Of a DNA stretch of 64,000 nt, positions 11,830 to 23,500 are shown in pieces. The DNA is taken from NCBI GenBank assembly GCA_019426215.1, contig CM033393.1, forward strand, positions 49,354,645 to 49,418,644, given 5' to 3'. The stretch comes from Buddleja alternifolia. Lineage: Eukaryota; Streptophyta; Magnoliopsida; Lamiales; Scrophulariaceae. Under the pieces are notes generated by a model, which was not told where the DNA came from, made no database searches, and was given only the letters and a program-made list of their open reading frames with translations. A program made the translations under genes and the position numbers. Within the stretch, counting starts at the first letter, position 1. Each line of letters begins with the position of its first letter.

Positions 11830-12050
11830 GGAGGGTGCCCACGAGCCGAGCTCGAGCCCAACCTAACTAATTTTTTGGCCACTAGCCAAGAATTTCGAGC
11901 TCGATGAGTTGAGAAAATGAGATCGAGCTCGTTCGAACTCGAGCTCGGGTTAAGCCTACAGAAAAGCTTGGCTATTTAGGCTCGAGTCGAGCTTTTTTCG
12001 GACTGGCTCGGCGAGCTCACGAGTTGACTCGGCTCGTTGCACACCCCTCG
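11830..12050. mobile_element. MULE-like MITE rich in GAGCTCGAG, 9-bp target duplication
   Basis: The left end is GGAGGGTGCCCACGAGCCGAG and the right end read inward is CGAGGGGTGTGCAACGAGCC. The interior carries many copies of CTCGAGC / GAGCTCG. Flanking direct repeats are ATAAAACCA (11821-11829) and ATAAAACTA (12051-12059), 8 of 9 identical. A duplication of about 9 bases suggests a Mutator-type transposase in trans. Confidence 0.65.
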
Positions 12051-12494
12051 ATAAAACTACGTTCATTTCCAAAGCAGCACTAAGAAGAAGACAATGAGTA
12101 GTGCAAAGTAAGTGCCAAATAATTTCAATGCATAAATATAGTCATTGCGCACGTTTTTTCATCCGTGATGGGTCAAAACTCTGGTCCCAGTAATCTTCTT
12201 GTCTTTTGTTTGTCGAAAAGGAAAATAAACGTGTTAGTCTTTATTTCTTCACTTATTTTATTTAGAGGTCTTTTGGATCTACTTCTTAAATTAATTAATA
12301 AATTCATTTGCAGGATGGATTATTCAACATGAACATTTCAAATAAATACTTTGAGAAATATCTAAGTGTTTGGTAAAAATTCAATTTGAGAAAAATAAGA
12401 GTTCAAAAATCACTAATATACATTTCTTCAAAATTAGATTTTTAGAGAAATAACTTATTCCAAAAGTTCATTTAAATTTATTTTTTAAAATTTT

Positions 12495-12665
12495 AGATGA
12501 AGAGGGATACCCTGACCCGATAAACTCTGATCGATAATTTCTAATCATGAGCCACACAAATTCCAAAATAAGAAGAGAATTAGCACAACTCATGACAGCC
12601 TGGAATTGTACTCAGGATCTCCCACAAAGTGAAAGCTGATATCACCAGACTAATAAGTCTTGGTA
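12495..12665 (-). mobile_element. tRNA-derived SINE, family A, copy 2
   Basis: On the minus strand it starts AGACTTATTAGTCTGGTGA (A-box-like TAGTCTGGTGA). It then reads TATCAGCTTTCACTTTGTGG, has a B-box-like GAGTACAATTCC, and ends GTCAGGGTATCCCTCTTCAT with an A/T tail. It is colinear with 7905-8100. Confidence 0.6.
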
Positions 12666-15544
12666 AAGACCATTTAAATTTAATTTCTAAATAAGTAACA
12701 TTTTTGCAAATACACTTCCATTTGAAAAGTGTTTCGAAAAGTCCATTTAGTACCTAGTGGACTCATATTAACTATCTATGGCAATGATCCATCCTAGGCC
12801 CAAAATCAAAATACATTCAAGCACCCAAATCCAACAAACTCGGCTTCCAAATTGCAAACCCAAATATTAGAATCTGTAAATGTGATTGATCAATTGAGCC
12901 TATAAAATTATTGTTTTTTAGGTAAAAAGAAAATAAAAAAATATTGGGACTATATTTTATTGCTTATTAAATTGCGTATCCCTTTCGAAGGCCCAAATTC
13001 CAAGTATTCATGGGCCCGTGCACATTTAAATATGAATCTGTCAAGCGATCTCCATTCTCCACCACAAAAATCCACTTTATTATCTATGGGACTCGTTAAA
13101 TATAGTTTTTCTTTTTGCATATTGCATAGGGATGCGTATAATATCGTTACATAGTAGTTAGAAGTGAATTTGTCGAAAATTATTTCAATTGACTCTTAAA
13201 AAGGATAAAATCAACATTAAAATAACTTGCAAATATAAGAGAGAATAATTAATAGTCAAAAATGGAAATTGGTCTACATTAAATTTTTAAAAATAGCTAG
13301 AGGTGGTTAACTAGTTATTTCTTAGAATGTGGATTTTTGAATATTCATTTAGGAAAAGAGTGGGGTCCCATGAATAATTGACTATCACCAAATAAAAGTT
13401 AAGCATAAGTTGATTCTTTCAGTAATTTTTTGTTTTGTGTTTTGAGGAAATTTTGTGTGAGTGTAGCTCAACAGTGACAAGATTTAAGTGGATAAGCATA
13501 AGCTTTCCACATGTATAGTGGAGGATTTGAAATAAACAAAGGTAATTCCTGATTATTAAAGAGAATTGTATGGTGATTTAGGTCATTGTGAGGAGGAGGA
13601 GTCATTATCCACGATAACTAAATTAACCTTTTCATTTAAACCGCATTGGAGAAACTTATGTATTTAACTCCAAGTGAGCCGTCAATTATGTTTTGATTAA
13701 ATAATAAGATTGATTCTTAAGAATTTAAAGACTTCAGTTTTCGCTTCCACTTGCGTGTGGGAGCATTTTTCATTTTTTATTTTTATAGTAGTTTCCTTAT
13801 GATGGTTGAGTCTATTTGTAGACATTGTATATGCTTGAGTAGTCATTCATATCTCGATGTAATTTGAATGATATAGTGTGTCGTATATCTAAAAGTAGTG
13901 ACGGAGTCAGGAATTTTATCTGGGGGGCGAGATTACTGTGATATAGTTTTACATTTTTTTTTGTCAGATAGACAAAGGATTCAAGTGGGGTTCGATTTTA
14001 GATTTTTTTAGGACGGGGAGGGAGGAAGGGGCAACTCAAAGAAAAGGGAGAAAGCGCGATTTTTTTTTTAGGGGGCGAAATTCAAATATTAAAAATTTTG
14101 TAAGGTAATAAAAATAATTTTTTAAAATTGAGGGCGGCGGCTCCATCCCTATCTAGAAGGACATAAAATTGCAAGTAGCTCTTTATTTAGTGATGGATTA
14201 CATGCCATTATTTACTAACCAAGTATATATATAACAAGTTGCTCATATTGTATTTTGATTCACCTTGTCATTGTCCTTTGTTGAATTATTAAGAGTTTAA
14301 AGCGTGATGTTATCATTTGTATCTTTTGTATAGGTCTTTCACTTGATAAATAATTTTTTAAAATATAATATGACTTTATGTGAAACAAACAAATTAACCT
14401 TAAAGTAAATAGGAGTGCACAAATGAAACGTAGAAGGGCGGTTCAGTGACTTGGCTGTATTTCCAAAATGGGTGCAGCTAGGCTGGTCATAAAATTGTAT
14501 ATAAGGATCTTTATTTTAATCAGGTTACGTGTATATAATTCACATTCAATCATGTATATATAGGAAATTATTTATATACTTATTATGTATATATTGATGG
14601 AAATTAATTGATTATCCCGAATCTTCGAAGTTCATGATAATTACATAATAAGTTATAAACTGGAAGCGTACCTGAATCCATTGCGAAGAATTTCACCGAA
14701 AGATTATGCATTTCAGTTGATCGTACAAGGTAGAACCTTTCTTTGGATGATGGGATTTCAGAGGAAAAGAACTGTATGAACTGAAAAGTTCTATTTTTCT
14801 CCATTCGTCAACTGGAGACCATAACCCCTATATATAGCTCAAATAGGACTTATTTGCAAATCAGCCCATCATAAATTACAATTCAATTCTCAAAGTCTCT
14901 ACACACATTTAATATAATCACATACTAAATAAGATGATTTGGGCCTATAAACTTAATTGGTTCACATAATTATGACCCAAACTTTATTTAAGTCCACCAA
15001 AAAATTTCAACATATATGCTTTTGCATATAAAAAAGATTATTAATTTGACTTGGAGGATCTCCGAACTGGTCATAATTAGGTATATAAATCGAATTTTAA
15101 AAAGGAACTGAATTTTATCTTAATTCTCCATAGCTGGGTATATTATTTCGGCTTTCGGATTTGGATTAATATGTATTGGCCCCTGTTAGTTGGCAAAACA
15201 ATTATTAGTCATTTATTGAAGGCATTTATATATGTTGCTATATAGATTATATATATGTAGGTACATGAATATTGTGGCCGCATAATAATATAAGGTCACA
15301 GATTTCTCAGGAGTCAGGCACGTTAGAATTGAGGGGACATCGTTCATTCAGGGGAATGGAATAACCATCAATTATTGTATATGTTTTTCTTGCTGAAATT
15401 TCCTTTTCATCTATTTATTATCATGTCAATATATGAACCACAATTTCTCATACGTATAATAATTTCTTTTTTTTTCCTTTTTTTTTTTTTTTGGGAAGTT
15501 GGGGATAACTTCATAGTGCATAAGAAAACACAAAACCATTTGAA
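12666..15544. other. Intergenic, no supported gene
   Basis: AT-rich spacer. 13897-14150 is a dispersed repeat (listed separately). On the minus strand at 14804-14670, a TATATATAGG box, an ATG and an open 45-codon stretch end at a CAG/GTACGC donor-like site. No continuing exon or recognisable family could be found, so it is not called as a gene. Confidence 0.35.
13897..14150 (-). mobile_element. Dispersed repeat, GGGATGGAGCCAGG family, copy 3 (inverted)
   Basis: The ends are AGTGACGGAGTCAGGA and GGCTCCATCCCT, which are inverted copies of one another. The interior shares GGGGCGAAATTCAAATATTA and AAAATTTTGTAAGGTAA with 17692-18093. The G-rich tracts and AT-rich core match copies 1 and 2 in reverse. 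Confidence 0.6.
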
Positions 15545-15807
15545 GTGACAAAGCCAAGTGCTAATCAAGTGTATGAAATCGAGCTCCAAAAATATTAGAA
15601 GTTTTGGGTTCGATTCCAGTTAAAAGAGTATGAGTTTTTCTCTACTTTCATAGTAGTTGTTAGCTGATTTGTAATAAGTATAACTTGTTAGATGATGCTT
15701 GATTGTATTAATTGTTACTTGTTAGTTGTTTGTAATTTACCACAATTTGATATTTATGATATGTATCATGTAATCGATTCATTAAATTTAACCAAAAAAA
15801 AAAAAAC
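15545..15807 (+). mobile_element. tRNA-derived SINE with perfect B box
   Basis: An A-box-like AAGCCAAGTGC lies at 15551. A perfect pol III B box GGTTCGATTCC lies at 15607-15617. The element ends in a 12-base A run at 15794-15807, the usual SINE order. The body between box B and the tail is T-rich (GTTAGTTGTTTGTAATTTACC). It differs from the family at 7905 and 12495. Confidence 0.6.
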
Positions 15808-16258
15808 TGTATAAGCACAACATCATGTAAACTTGGTCTTAAATAATATTCTCTACTTTTTTCACTATCTTTTTGTCGTTTCCAATTCTTTTCTTGATAA
15901 AATCATAAAACAGAAGCCTTTGTTTCGGGTGATACTTGATAGATGTCGGGAGGTGAATATGCACTATACACAATGTTAAAATATATGTAGGGTTCATCAA
16001 AATATATATATATAGATATATATATATATATATATTGCCATGTCTTAACATTTTGTGTGGAAGATATTTTTTAGGAGTTGGACTCCCGAAGCCACCGAGT
16101 ACACTCCTTTGTTAATGGCTTAATGCAATCAACTTTCACTTCAAACTATGTTAGTGGGCCATCTCCATATAGTAGCTAAACATATGCATTAAGTATTAAG
16201 TATTACAAAAGTATGATTGTTTCCCCCCTGAATCATTCAGTCTATATATATACACACA

Positions 16259-16264
16259 TATAAA
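16259..16264 (+). promoter_or_regulatory. TATA box of the NIP gene
   Basis: TATAAA within ACATATAAACCGGGA, about 105 bases upstream of the ATG at 16368. Confidence 0.5.
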
Positions 16265-16367
16265 CCGGGACTTCAATGCATCTTTCAATCAAAGTTCATT
16301 TCTTTGCTCCATTTGATCTTCTCTTCACATTTTGGTTTGCTTATTCTTGAAATTCTCATTAAAAAAA

Positions 16368-19300
16368 ATGGAGAATAGGCAACACAATTTCAGTGATCCA
16401 ACTAACACAGCTGGGCTGGTTTCTGTCGAAAACCCGAAAATAGACATGCCTCTAATTGGTTTCATTCGGAGGCATTTCAAAGAAATTTACCCCCCTGATT
16501 TTCCCAAAAAGGTACTCAACAAAACTTAACACGATAAAACATATTGTTTTTTAAGCTCTGTTTTTTTTTTTTTATAATAAGGAAACCCGCAGCCACTATC
16601 CGAAGATGCGCATTGGGTAAACCCCCCATGCAATAGCCTGCAAACCACGTGAGGGGGTTAAGCTGCACTAGGCAAGCCTGTGCGACGGGCTCATGTCCCA
16701 GGAGAGGTTTGAACTCTAGATGACTTGGTAGGAAATACCTATCTTACCATCTCGGCCAACTCAAGGGACAAGCTCTTGTCTGTTTTTTCATCTTTGTATA
16801 ATATTTTTCACTTCATTTTCTGGTACCGGTACAATCTTTTTTCATGCAAAAATTAATGAAGTCGTAGATATAGATGTTGGTGTTATAATTGGTTGAATCA
16901 TGTAAATCTTGTCATATATATTGCATGGGATTATTTTTCCTGCATATTTCCATGAAAAACTTGATTGGTTAATCTTTGATAATAACAATTTAGAATCAAT
17001 CAACAATTATAATGATCGGCTAACAATACTATGAAAGTAGAAAAAGACTCGTACATATCACATATGTGAGAAGAGAATTCAAAACTTCTGATATATCTAA
17101 AATATTGAGGTTTCAATTTCATCAGTAGAACACGTGGCCGACTTTTAACATAATAGTGTATGTGTGTAGGTGATTGCGGAAATAATATCGAGCTATCTGT
17201 TGGTATTTGTGACATGTGGATCAGCAGCACTTAGTGCAAGCGATGAACACAAAGTTTCGAGACTTGGAGCATCTGTGGCAGGTGGACTTATCGTAACCGT
17301 TATGATCTATGCCGTTGGCCATATCTCTGGTGCTCATATGAACCCCGCTGTCACCCTTGCTTTTGCCGCCGTTAGGCATTTTCCTTGGAGTCAGGTTTCT
17401 AAATTATATATACTACTCATTTATATATATTTCACCTATTTAAGCTTGAGATACTTATCTACGTACTCTTCGTATTATGGTTAATTGCTAAAAACTCTTT
17501 GATAATTTTTAAATTACATAAATTAAGATTGATCGTATTAAGTTATTCTTACAATTACACCCCATTTATTTAAAAAAGCTTATAATTTCACATCTTCTAA
17601 ACCTTATGACTTGACCCCTTGAGGGGGTCTTGTTGTATTTTATCAAAAATTATGGGGGATTTGGTAAGTAATGCTAAAGTGAGGTGTGTGCAGGGACGGG
17701 GCCAGGAATTTGAAAGGGGGGGGGGAGAGATTGTTGTGATATAGATATACATTTTTTTTTTGGCAAATAGTCGAAAGAGTGAAAGGGGGGTGCGGGGGGC
17801 TTGCCCCCGTGGTACGGTACGCTATATTTGTGAAGGAAAATATAATAAAAAACTAGGTTCAATTACAACTTTTGACATACTTTATACTCTTGTATCTCTT
17901 TCGTTATAACCAGAATTTTGGGTTTGGGTGGGGGGGGGGGGGGGGAACTCAAAATAAAGGGAAAAAACATGATATTTTTCGATTTTGAGGGGGGGGCGAA
18001 ATCCAAATATCAAAAATTTTGTAAGGTAAAAAATGATTTTTCAAAATTTAGGGAGGGGGGGGACCGCACCCTCCAGCCCCCCTGGCTCCGTCCGTGGGTG
18101 TGTGCATATAATTCACCTTTTAAGTTTTGAATAAGATGAATTTAACAAAATAATATTTTTTAATTAAATGGATTGGAAAAAAATATAAAAAATAAGGCTC
18201 TGTTTGCATATGTTTTTCATTTCATTTTCAACAATCATTTTTTAAAACGTATGAAAAAAAGAGTTTTTGATTTTATGTGAAATTGACGGCATGTTTGATT
18301 GTGTTTCCAAAAATGTTTGGAATTGATGATTTGATAATGTGTGAAATGATTAAGTTAGTTAAAAATAATAATTATTTATATAGTATAAGATAAAATAATA
18401 GATAATATTATATTAATTACATATACTTGTAAGTAAAAATAATAAAAATTGATCCAAAAAAAGCACTAAAAATACTCAAAATGGATCTTAAAATGTGCAC
18501 AAGCATGTGAAGATTAATAATGTTTATTTTATTCCATTATAACACTACAATTGTTGCCGAAAAAATGAATTTTTAGAAGGATATGTGACAGAAAGAAAAA
18601 GTTGAGTGTGAATTGATAAAATAAAAAATAGTTATTGGGGAATGTGAAAGTAAATATGTAAATAGGTGTATTTTCAATTGAAAATAGTGTAAACTATGTA
18701 TTTTCATTTTCGAATGAAAATGAAAATGAAAATATGGTTTAAAAAACACAAACAAGCATAGCCTAAGGTTTTCCAGCTCTTACAACTCTCGGCTCCAGAT
18801 TTATCTCCAATTGGCAATATAATTTTGGATATTAAATTACTTCTGTTTAATAATCCTTGTCATAGATTTTCGTTTGTAAAACATATGGGTAATAGTGTTT
18901 CCCATGCTCTGAAAAAAATAAGAATATTCATTACACAATTAAGGAGAATAATAGAATCCTCATGAGGCGTTATTGCATGGCTGGTACATTGTACCATCCA
19001 ACCTTTTCAATTATGGACAATTGTTTACTCCGGAAATTGGTTGTTAGGAAGGATTTATATAGATAGATGCATAATCATTGGTTGCTAGGAAGTATCATAA
19101 GCAAAACAAATTAGTGAGATAATTACAACTTGTTTATATCCCCTATAAATAACGTAGTCAAAATAACTTAACCCATGACAAATAAATTAATAATTTTAAA
19201 GTATAAATTCACATGGATATTAGATGCAATGACATGAAACTGAAGATACCAAAATACTTCAATATTACGTGTAATCTAAATCCATAAGAGGAAAAAAAGT

Positions 19301-20097
19301 GATGACATGTAAAATTATACAATGATGCATCCCGAATTTTGAATGTAATTACCAAAAGGGTAAAATGCTAATAAAAAAGAGCAAATTCAGGTACCATTTT
19401 ATGCAGCAGCACAGCTGACAGGGGCAACTTCAGCTGGATTCACACTACGTGTTCTATTGCACCCCATAAAACATGTTGGCACTACTTCACCTTCCGGAAC
19501 AGACATTCAAGCCTTACTCATGGAAATTGTAGTTACATTTTCCATGATGTTCATAACATCTGCAGTAGCTACTGATACCAAAGCTGTAAGAAAATACCAG
19601 CTACCTTAACCAAACCATCAATTCTTTTTTAATCATTTTCGTAATTTCACGATTTAATTTTAAACATTATTTTTCGATATAGATAGGGGAGCTGGCTGGT
19701 ATAGCAGTTGGTTCTGCGGTATGCATCACTTCAATCTTAGCCGGGTTAGTAAAAACCGTAAAATAACTCTTTAGTATTGTTCATTCAATCAGTATGCTCT
19801 TACTAAAGCAGAACAAACCTCGTTTCGTGTCACTTTTTCAGGCCAATATCAGGAGGATCAATGAACCCGGCAAGAACAATAGGGCCTGCTATAGCCAGCA
19901 ATTACTACAAGGGTGTATGGGTATATATACTTGGACCAGTTTGTGGGACATTATTAGGAGCGTGGTCCTATAATTTTATACGTGTCGCAGACAAGCCGAC
20001 CCACGCTTTAACACCACATTCATTTTCTTTCAAACATCGACGGATGAGGAGCAATGATGAACACACAGTGGCAAATGATAATCTTAACCACCTGTGA
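16368..20097 (+). CDS. NIP2: NIP-type aquaporin of the NIP-III (Lsi1/NIP2) subgroup, predicted silicic-acid channel
   Basis: Five exons join in frame: 16368-16511, 17170-17394, 19391-19585, 19683-19744 and 19842-20097, giving 293 residues, a normal NIP length. All introns are GT-AG. The first ATG in an A-rich context was used. The protein has a polar N-tail, six hydrophobic segments, and NPA motifs at residues 106-108 (GAHMNPAV) and 217-219 (GGSMNPAR). Aligning by distance from the NPA motifs gives filter residues G86 (helix 2), S205 (helix 5), G214 and R220 (loop E). G-S-G-R is the NIP-III signature. Exactly 108 residues separate the two NPA motifs, the spacing reported for silicon-permeable channels. 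The family carries silicic acid, boric acid, arsenite and selenite across the plasma membrane. Introns 1 and 2 hold a SINE and two repeats. Transport itself is inferred. Confidence 0.93.
16561..16775 (-). mobile_element. tRNA-derived SINE, family B, in NIP intron 1
   Basis: On the minus strand it reads GAGTTGGCCGAGATGGTAAG (A-box-like TGGCCGAGATGG), then a B-box-like GAGTTCAAACCTC. It continues through GACATGAGCCCGTCGCACAG and ends in a long A run (complement of the T run at 16561-16573). The boxes, order and tail support a SINE. It is GC-richer than its surroundings. Confidence 0.65.
17692..18093 (-). mobile_element. Dispersed repeat, GGGATGGAGCCAGG family, copy 4, in NIP intron 2
   Basis: The longest copy. 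The ends AGGGACGGGGCCAGGAA and CCCTGGCTCCGTCC are inverted repeats. Internal blocks GGGGCGAAATCCAAATATCA and AAAATTTTGTAAGGTAAA match copy 3. It contains G runs of 10-18 bases, which make short spurious glycine-rich frames. Confidence 0.65.
18195..18764. mobile_element. MITE in NIP intron 2 (AGGCTMTGYTTG ends)
   Basis: The left end AGGCTCTGTTTGCATATG faces the right end AGGCTATGCTTGTTTGTG (read inward). Both are followed by TTTTCATTTTCATTTTCA-like tracts. There is no coding sequence, and the target duplication is not resolved. The end type resembles hAT miniature elements. Confidence 0.6.
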
Positions 20098-20505
20098 TGT
20101 ACGCACATGACAGATTAACCTGATTGAAGCAGCTGTTGCAGAGAGAACGCAATGAAAAGTGTACATAAATCCATGTGTCAAATACATGTACGTTTGTACC
20201 AACTATCCCCTACTTGATCAATAAAAATACAAGAAGTATGGAGCTTGATCTGCAGTAACACAGCGGAGACAGTCGATATTTCATTTTACTATTGACAGGA
20301 GTAAATAAGAATTTACTATTGTCGGTCAAAATACATACTCGGCAGATGCATATATGCTGAACAAATAACATTAAGGTGGACAAAAGAGATACAAATAATA
20401 TTTTCAATAGATACAAAGGACCCATACAAAGAAACGTAACCTGATTAGGCATTCTCGGGCGACAATCTCATCTAATACAACATCTATCAAATGGTTGGCA
20501 GAAGC
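20098..20505. other. Convergent 3' spacer between the NIP and SMC4 genes
   Basis: 408 bases separate the NIP stop from the SMC4 stop, so both 3' untranslated regions must fit here or overlap. It contains AATAAAA-like signals on the plus strand (CAATAAAAATAC at 20219). No other gene is seen. Confidence 0.6.
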
Positions 20506-23500
20506 TTAAGAAGGCTGCTCACAGACTACAAAGCTTCCTGGGTTGATAGTAATGCTCTTGGTGCAATTATCAGTTTTATAAATCCCCACAAGACGATCAG
20601 CTAACTCAAACATGTTATTCCGAAGACTGCATATTGCACAAAAACAAATTAAGACAATGTCGCAAGCATTTTATAGATAAAAGCAATCTCATAAGATATC
20701 GTTGCCAAAAAATCCACCTTATGATAATGAATTGTGCATCCTTGGTACGATCTTTTACGTAATGCCCCACAATTGAAACATTCTTGAAATCTGCCACACA
20801 AGTGAACATTTGTAGGGAATGTGATTTTAGAATATAAGTCAAACAAAATGTTAAAATGGGGAAAACAATTCGACATATTTTAAGGGGCATACCTAAAGCG
20901 GCATCAATTTCATCCATCACATAAAGTGGAGTAGGTTTGTAATGGTGAAGAGCGAAAACTAGAGCTAATGAGCTAAGTGTCTGAAATATTGAAGTAGCCA
21001 AGTCAGATAGCTGCTGGGAAACCAAGATGCTATGAAGTAACATTCAACGATAAATACCTTTTCACCACCCGACAAGTTAGCAATATTCTTCCAGCTCTTT
21101 TTGGGGGGTCTGACACTGAAGACAACGCCTTCAGAAAAGGGATCTAAGGAGTCTACTAACTCAAGTTCAGCATCACCTCCCAGAGTAATCATCTGTAGCA
21201 AGATCATAAACTTTAATGGACGCAAGGGGCAAAACGAAAAAAATTCCCCGTTTACATACATCCACCAATAGTATAACAAAGAGAAGCAAAATGTATAAGA
21301 AAGAAACTAAAGAATTAAAATCACATCTAATGATGAAGCTTAACATACACATCAACTGCCCAGAGTCAATCAACATGAAAACCGCAATACAAAAAGAATT
21401 CATATAACCATGGAAATCAAGGGATTCTATTGTTTAGCTAGAGCATTATAAACTAACATCTAGCTTCATATTCTATCAGATAAAAGGCCCGTTAGCAAAA
21501 ACTTGTGCTTCTGAAGAAGTGATTTATTTTAGAGAAAGTTGGATAAGTAGCCAAAAAAGCAAAAGTGAGGGATGTTTGGAAAAGGAGTTGAAAAGTGAGA
21601 ATCAGTTGATTGACGAGTGTTTGGTAAAAAAGCTCAACTTTGGAAGTGTCTAAAGGAACTTTAATTTATTTACCATTATGCCATCTACAGTTAAAAAAAT
21701 GAAAAAGAAACATCATCCCATCAACTTCCAGGTTTTCACTTTTTTTTGGCTGAATTTAAGTGAAGCACAAGCGAAAGCAGCCATTCCAAACAGGTAAAAA
21801 GTACTTTTTAAAAGCCAAAAGCTCAAACGTGCTTAAATTTAGCTATTGCAGACAGGCCTAAACTAAGGTTAAGGCGGCTAAGAAAGATCCCGAATTAATG
21901 TCATATTATACCTGATACATTTCTTTCAGTTTCAAAGAAACTGTGTTAAAACCAGCCATGAATTCGTCCAACCTATAAGATATTGGAGATAATATAATAT
22001 TATAAGATTAGAGAAGATGATGCCAAGGAAGTATGACCTAAAACAAAATATGATAGACTTTACCTCCTCTTCCTCCAGTCATCATATTGCTTTTTTACAT
22101 CGTCACGCTGTTGAGTTACTACATTGAGATCTGCAACTCGCTCATTGTACAAGCTCACTTTTTTCCGATATCTAATAAAAATTCAACGTCAGTCAGAAAT
22201 ATATGCCCTTACTATTTATAATTTAAAAATCACAAGAAATCCATTCATTACTCCGATATTGAATCAAGATTTGGGTTCATGTCTTTCAGTTGAGCTTCAA
22301 GAAGTGCCACCATCTCAAGAGCCCTCTTAAGGTCACATGGCTCGGCAAGATTTCCATCTGTCAATGTTGCTTGAAGCTTCTCTGGATCCACCAAATCCTT
22401 CTGAATCCTGTTCCAATTAAAAGGACATTAAGAGCTATGTTGTCTGTGACATATAAAGATGGACAAAACTATAATGCTGCGATCTGAACAGGGATGCTTA
22501 CTGCTCCATATGCTTCAAGAGAGCAACCTGTAGATCATCAAGCTTTTTCTTGTAACCTTTCCCCTTTATTTCCAACTCTCTACAGGCTTTCTTCTTATCT
22601 TGTAACTTGTAGTCTGCATCTACCTGCACCATTACTTGTATTTACTTCAGAATAGATAAACTAAGCAAAAGGCGATTGAAGAAACAAAGAATACTAGTGA
22701 ATCAGACCTGAGATGTCCGCAACTCATCCACAATTTTTTTCAGTTTTTCATAGTCAGATTTTGCTTGATCCAGGACATCTCTATGTTGATCAATTAACTA
22801 AACATGCAATAAGTAGATTGTTATTGACACAAGTCATTGAACTGCTATGCATAAGTAGACAAATAAGTAATAGCCGATGAATACAAATGCACACACAAAC
22901 ATGGAACTAACCTCCTGTGTTTTCTTATAGTTCTCCTGAACAGTAAACGCTTTGTCTTCAATTTCCTTGAAGGTGGAACGTAATTTCTCCTTTTCCTCCA
23001 TCAATCGTTCTTTCTCGTTTCTGGACTCTTCAATTGTCTTTGTCAATTTCTTAATCGTTTTCTGGCCTGTTTCTATTTGAACTTTCCGACGGTTGATCTC
23101 AGTGCTATTTTTATCAATGTCCTGACAATATCGATGAAAAGTAAGAAATTGTCATTCCAGAAATCTAATACCTGTCCAGCCTTTGAGGATAAGTCATGTT
23201 ACACTTACAGATTGAATTTTATTAACTTTAGACTTCTGGTTTTTCAGTCTTTCTCCACCAGCATTTTCTATTTTATTCTGAAGCTCCAAGGCCTACAAAA
23301 AACAAAATAAGGACTGTAAATCCAGAACAAAGTAACAATAATAAGAGATGTATTTGTAAGCAAAAAGGTAATGATGGTGTAGATATATAAGGATGCATGA
23401 AGTCTAACTAGCTATAGTAAAGATGTCATATAAAATTACCAACCTTTTCCTTCAGCTCTTTTGAACCTTTCATAAGCCTGATAATTTCATTCTCTTCAGC

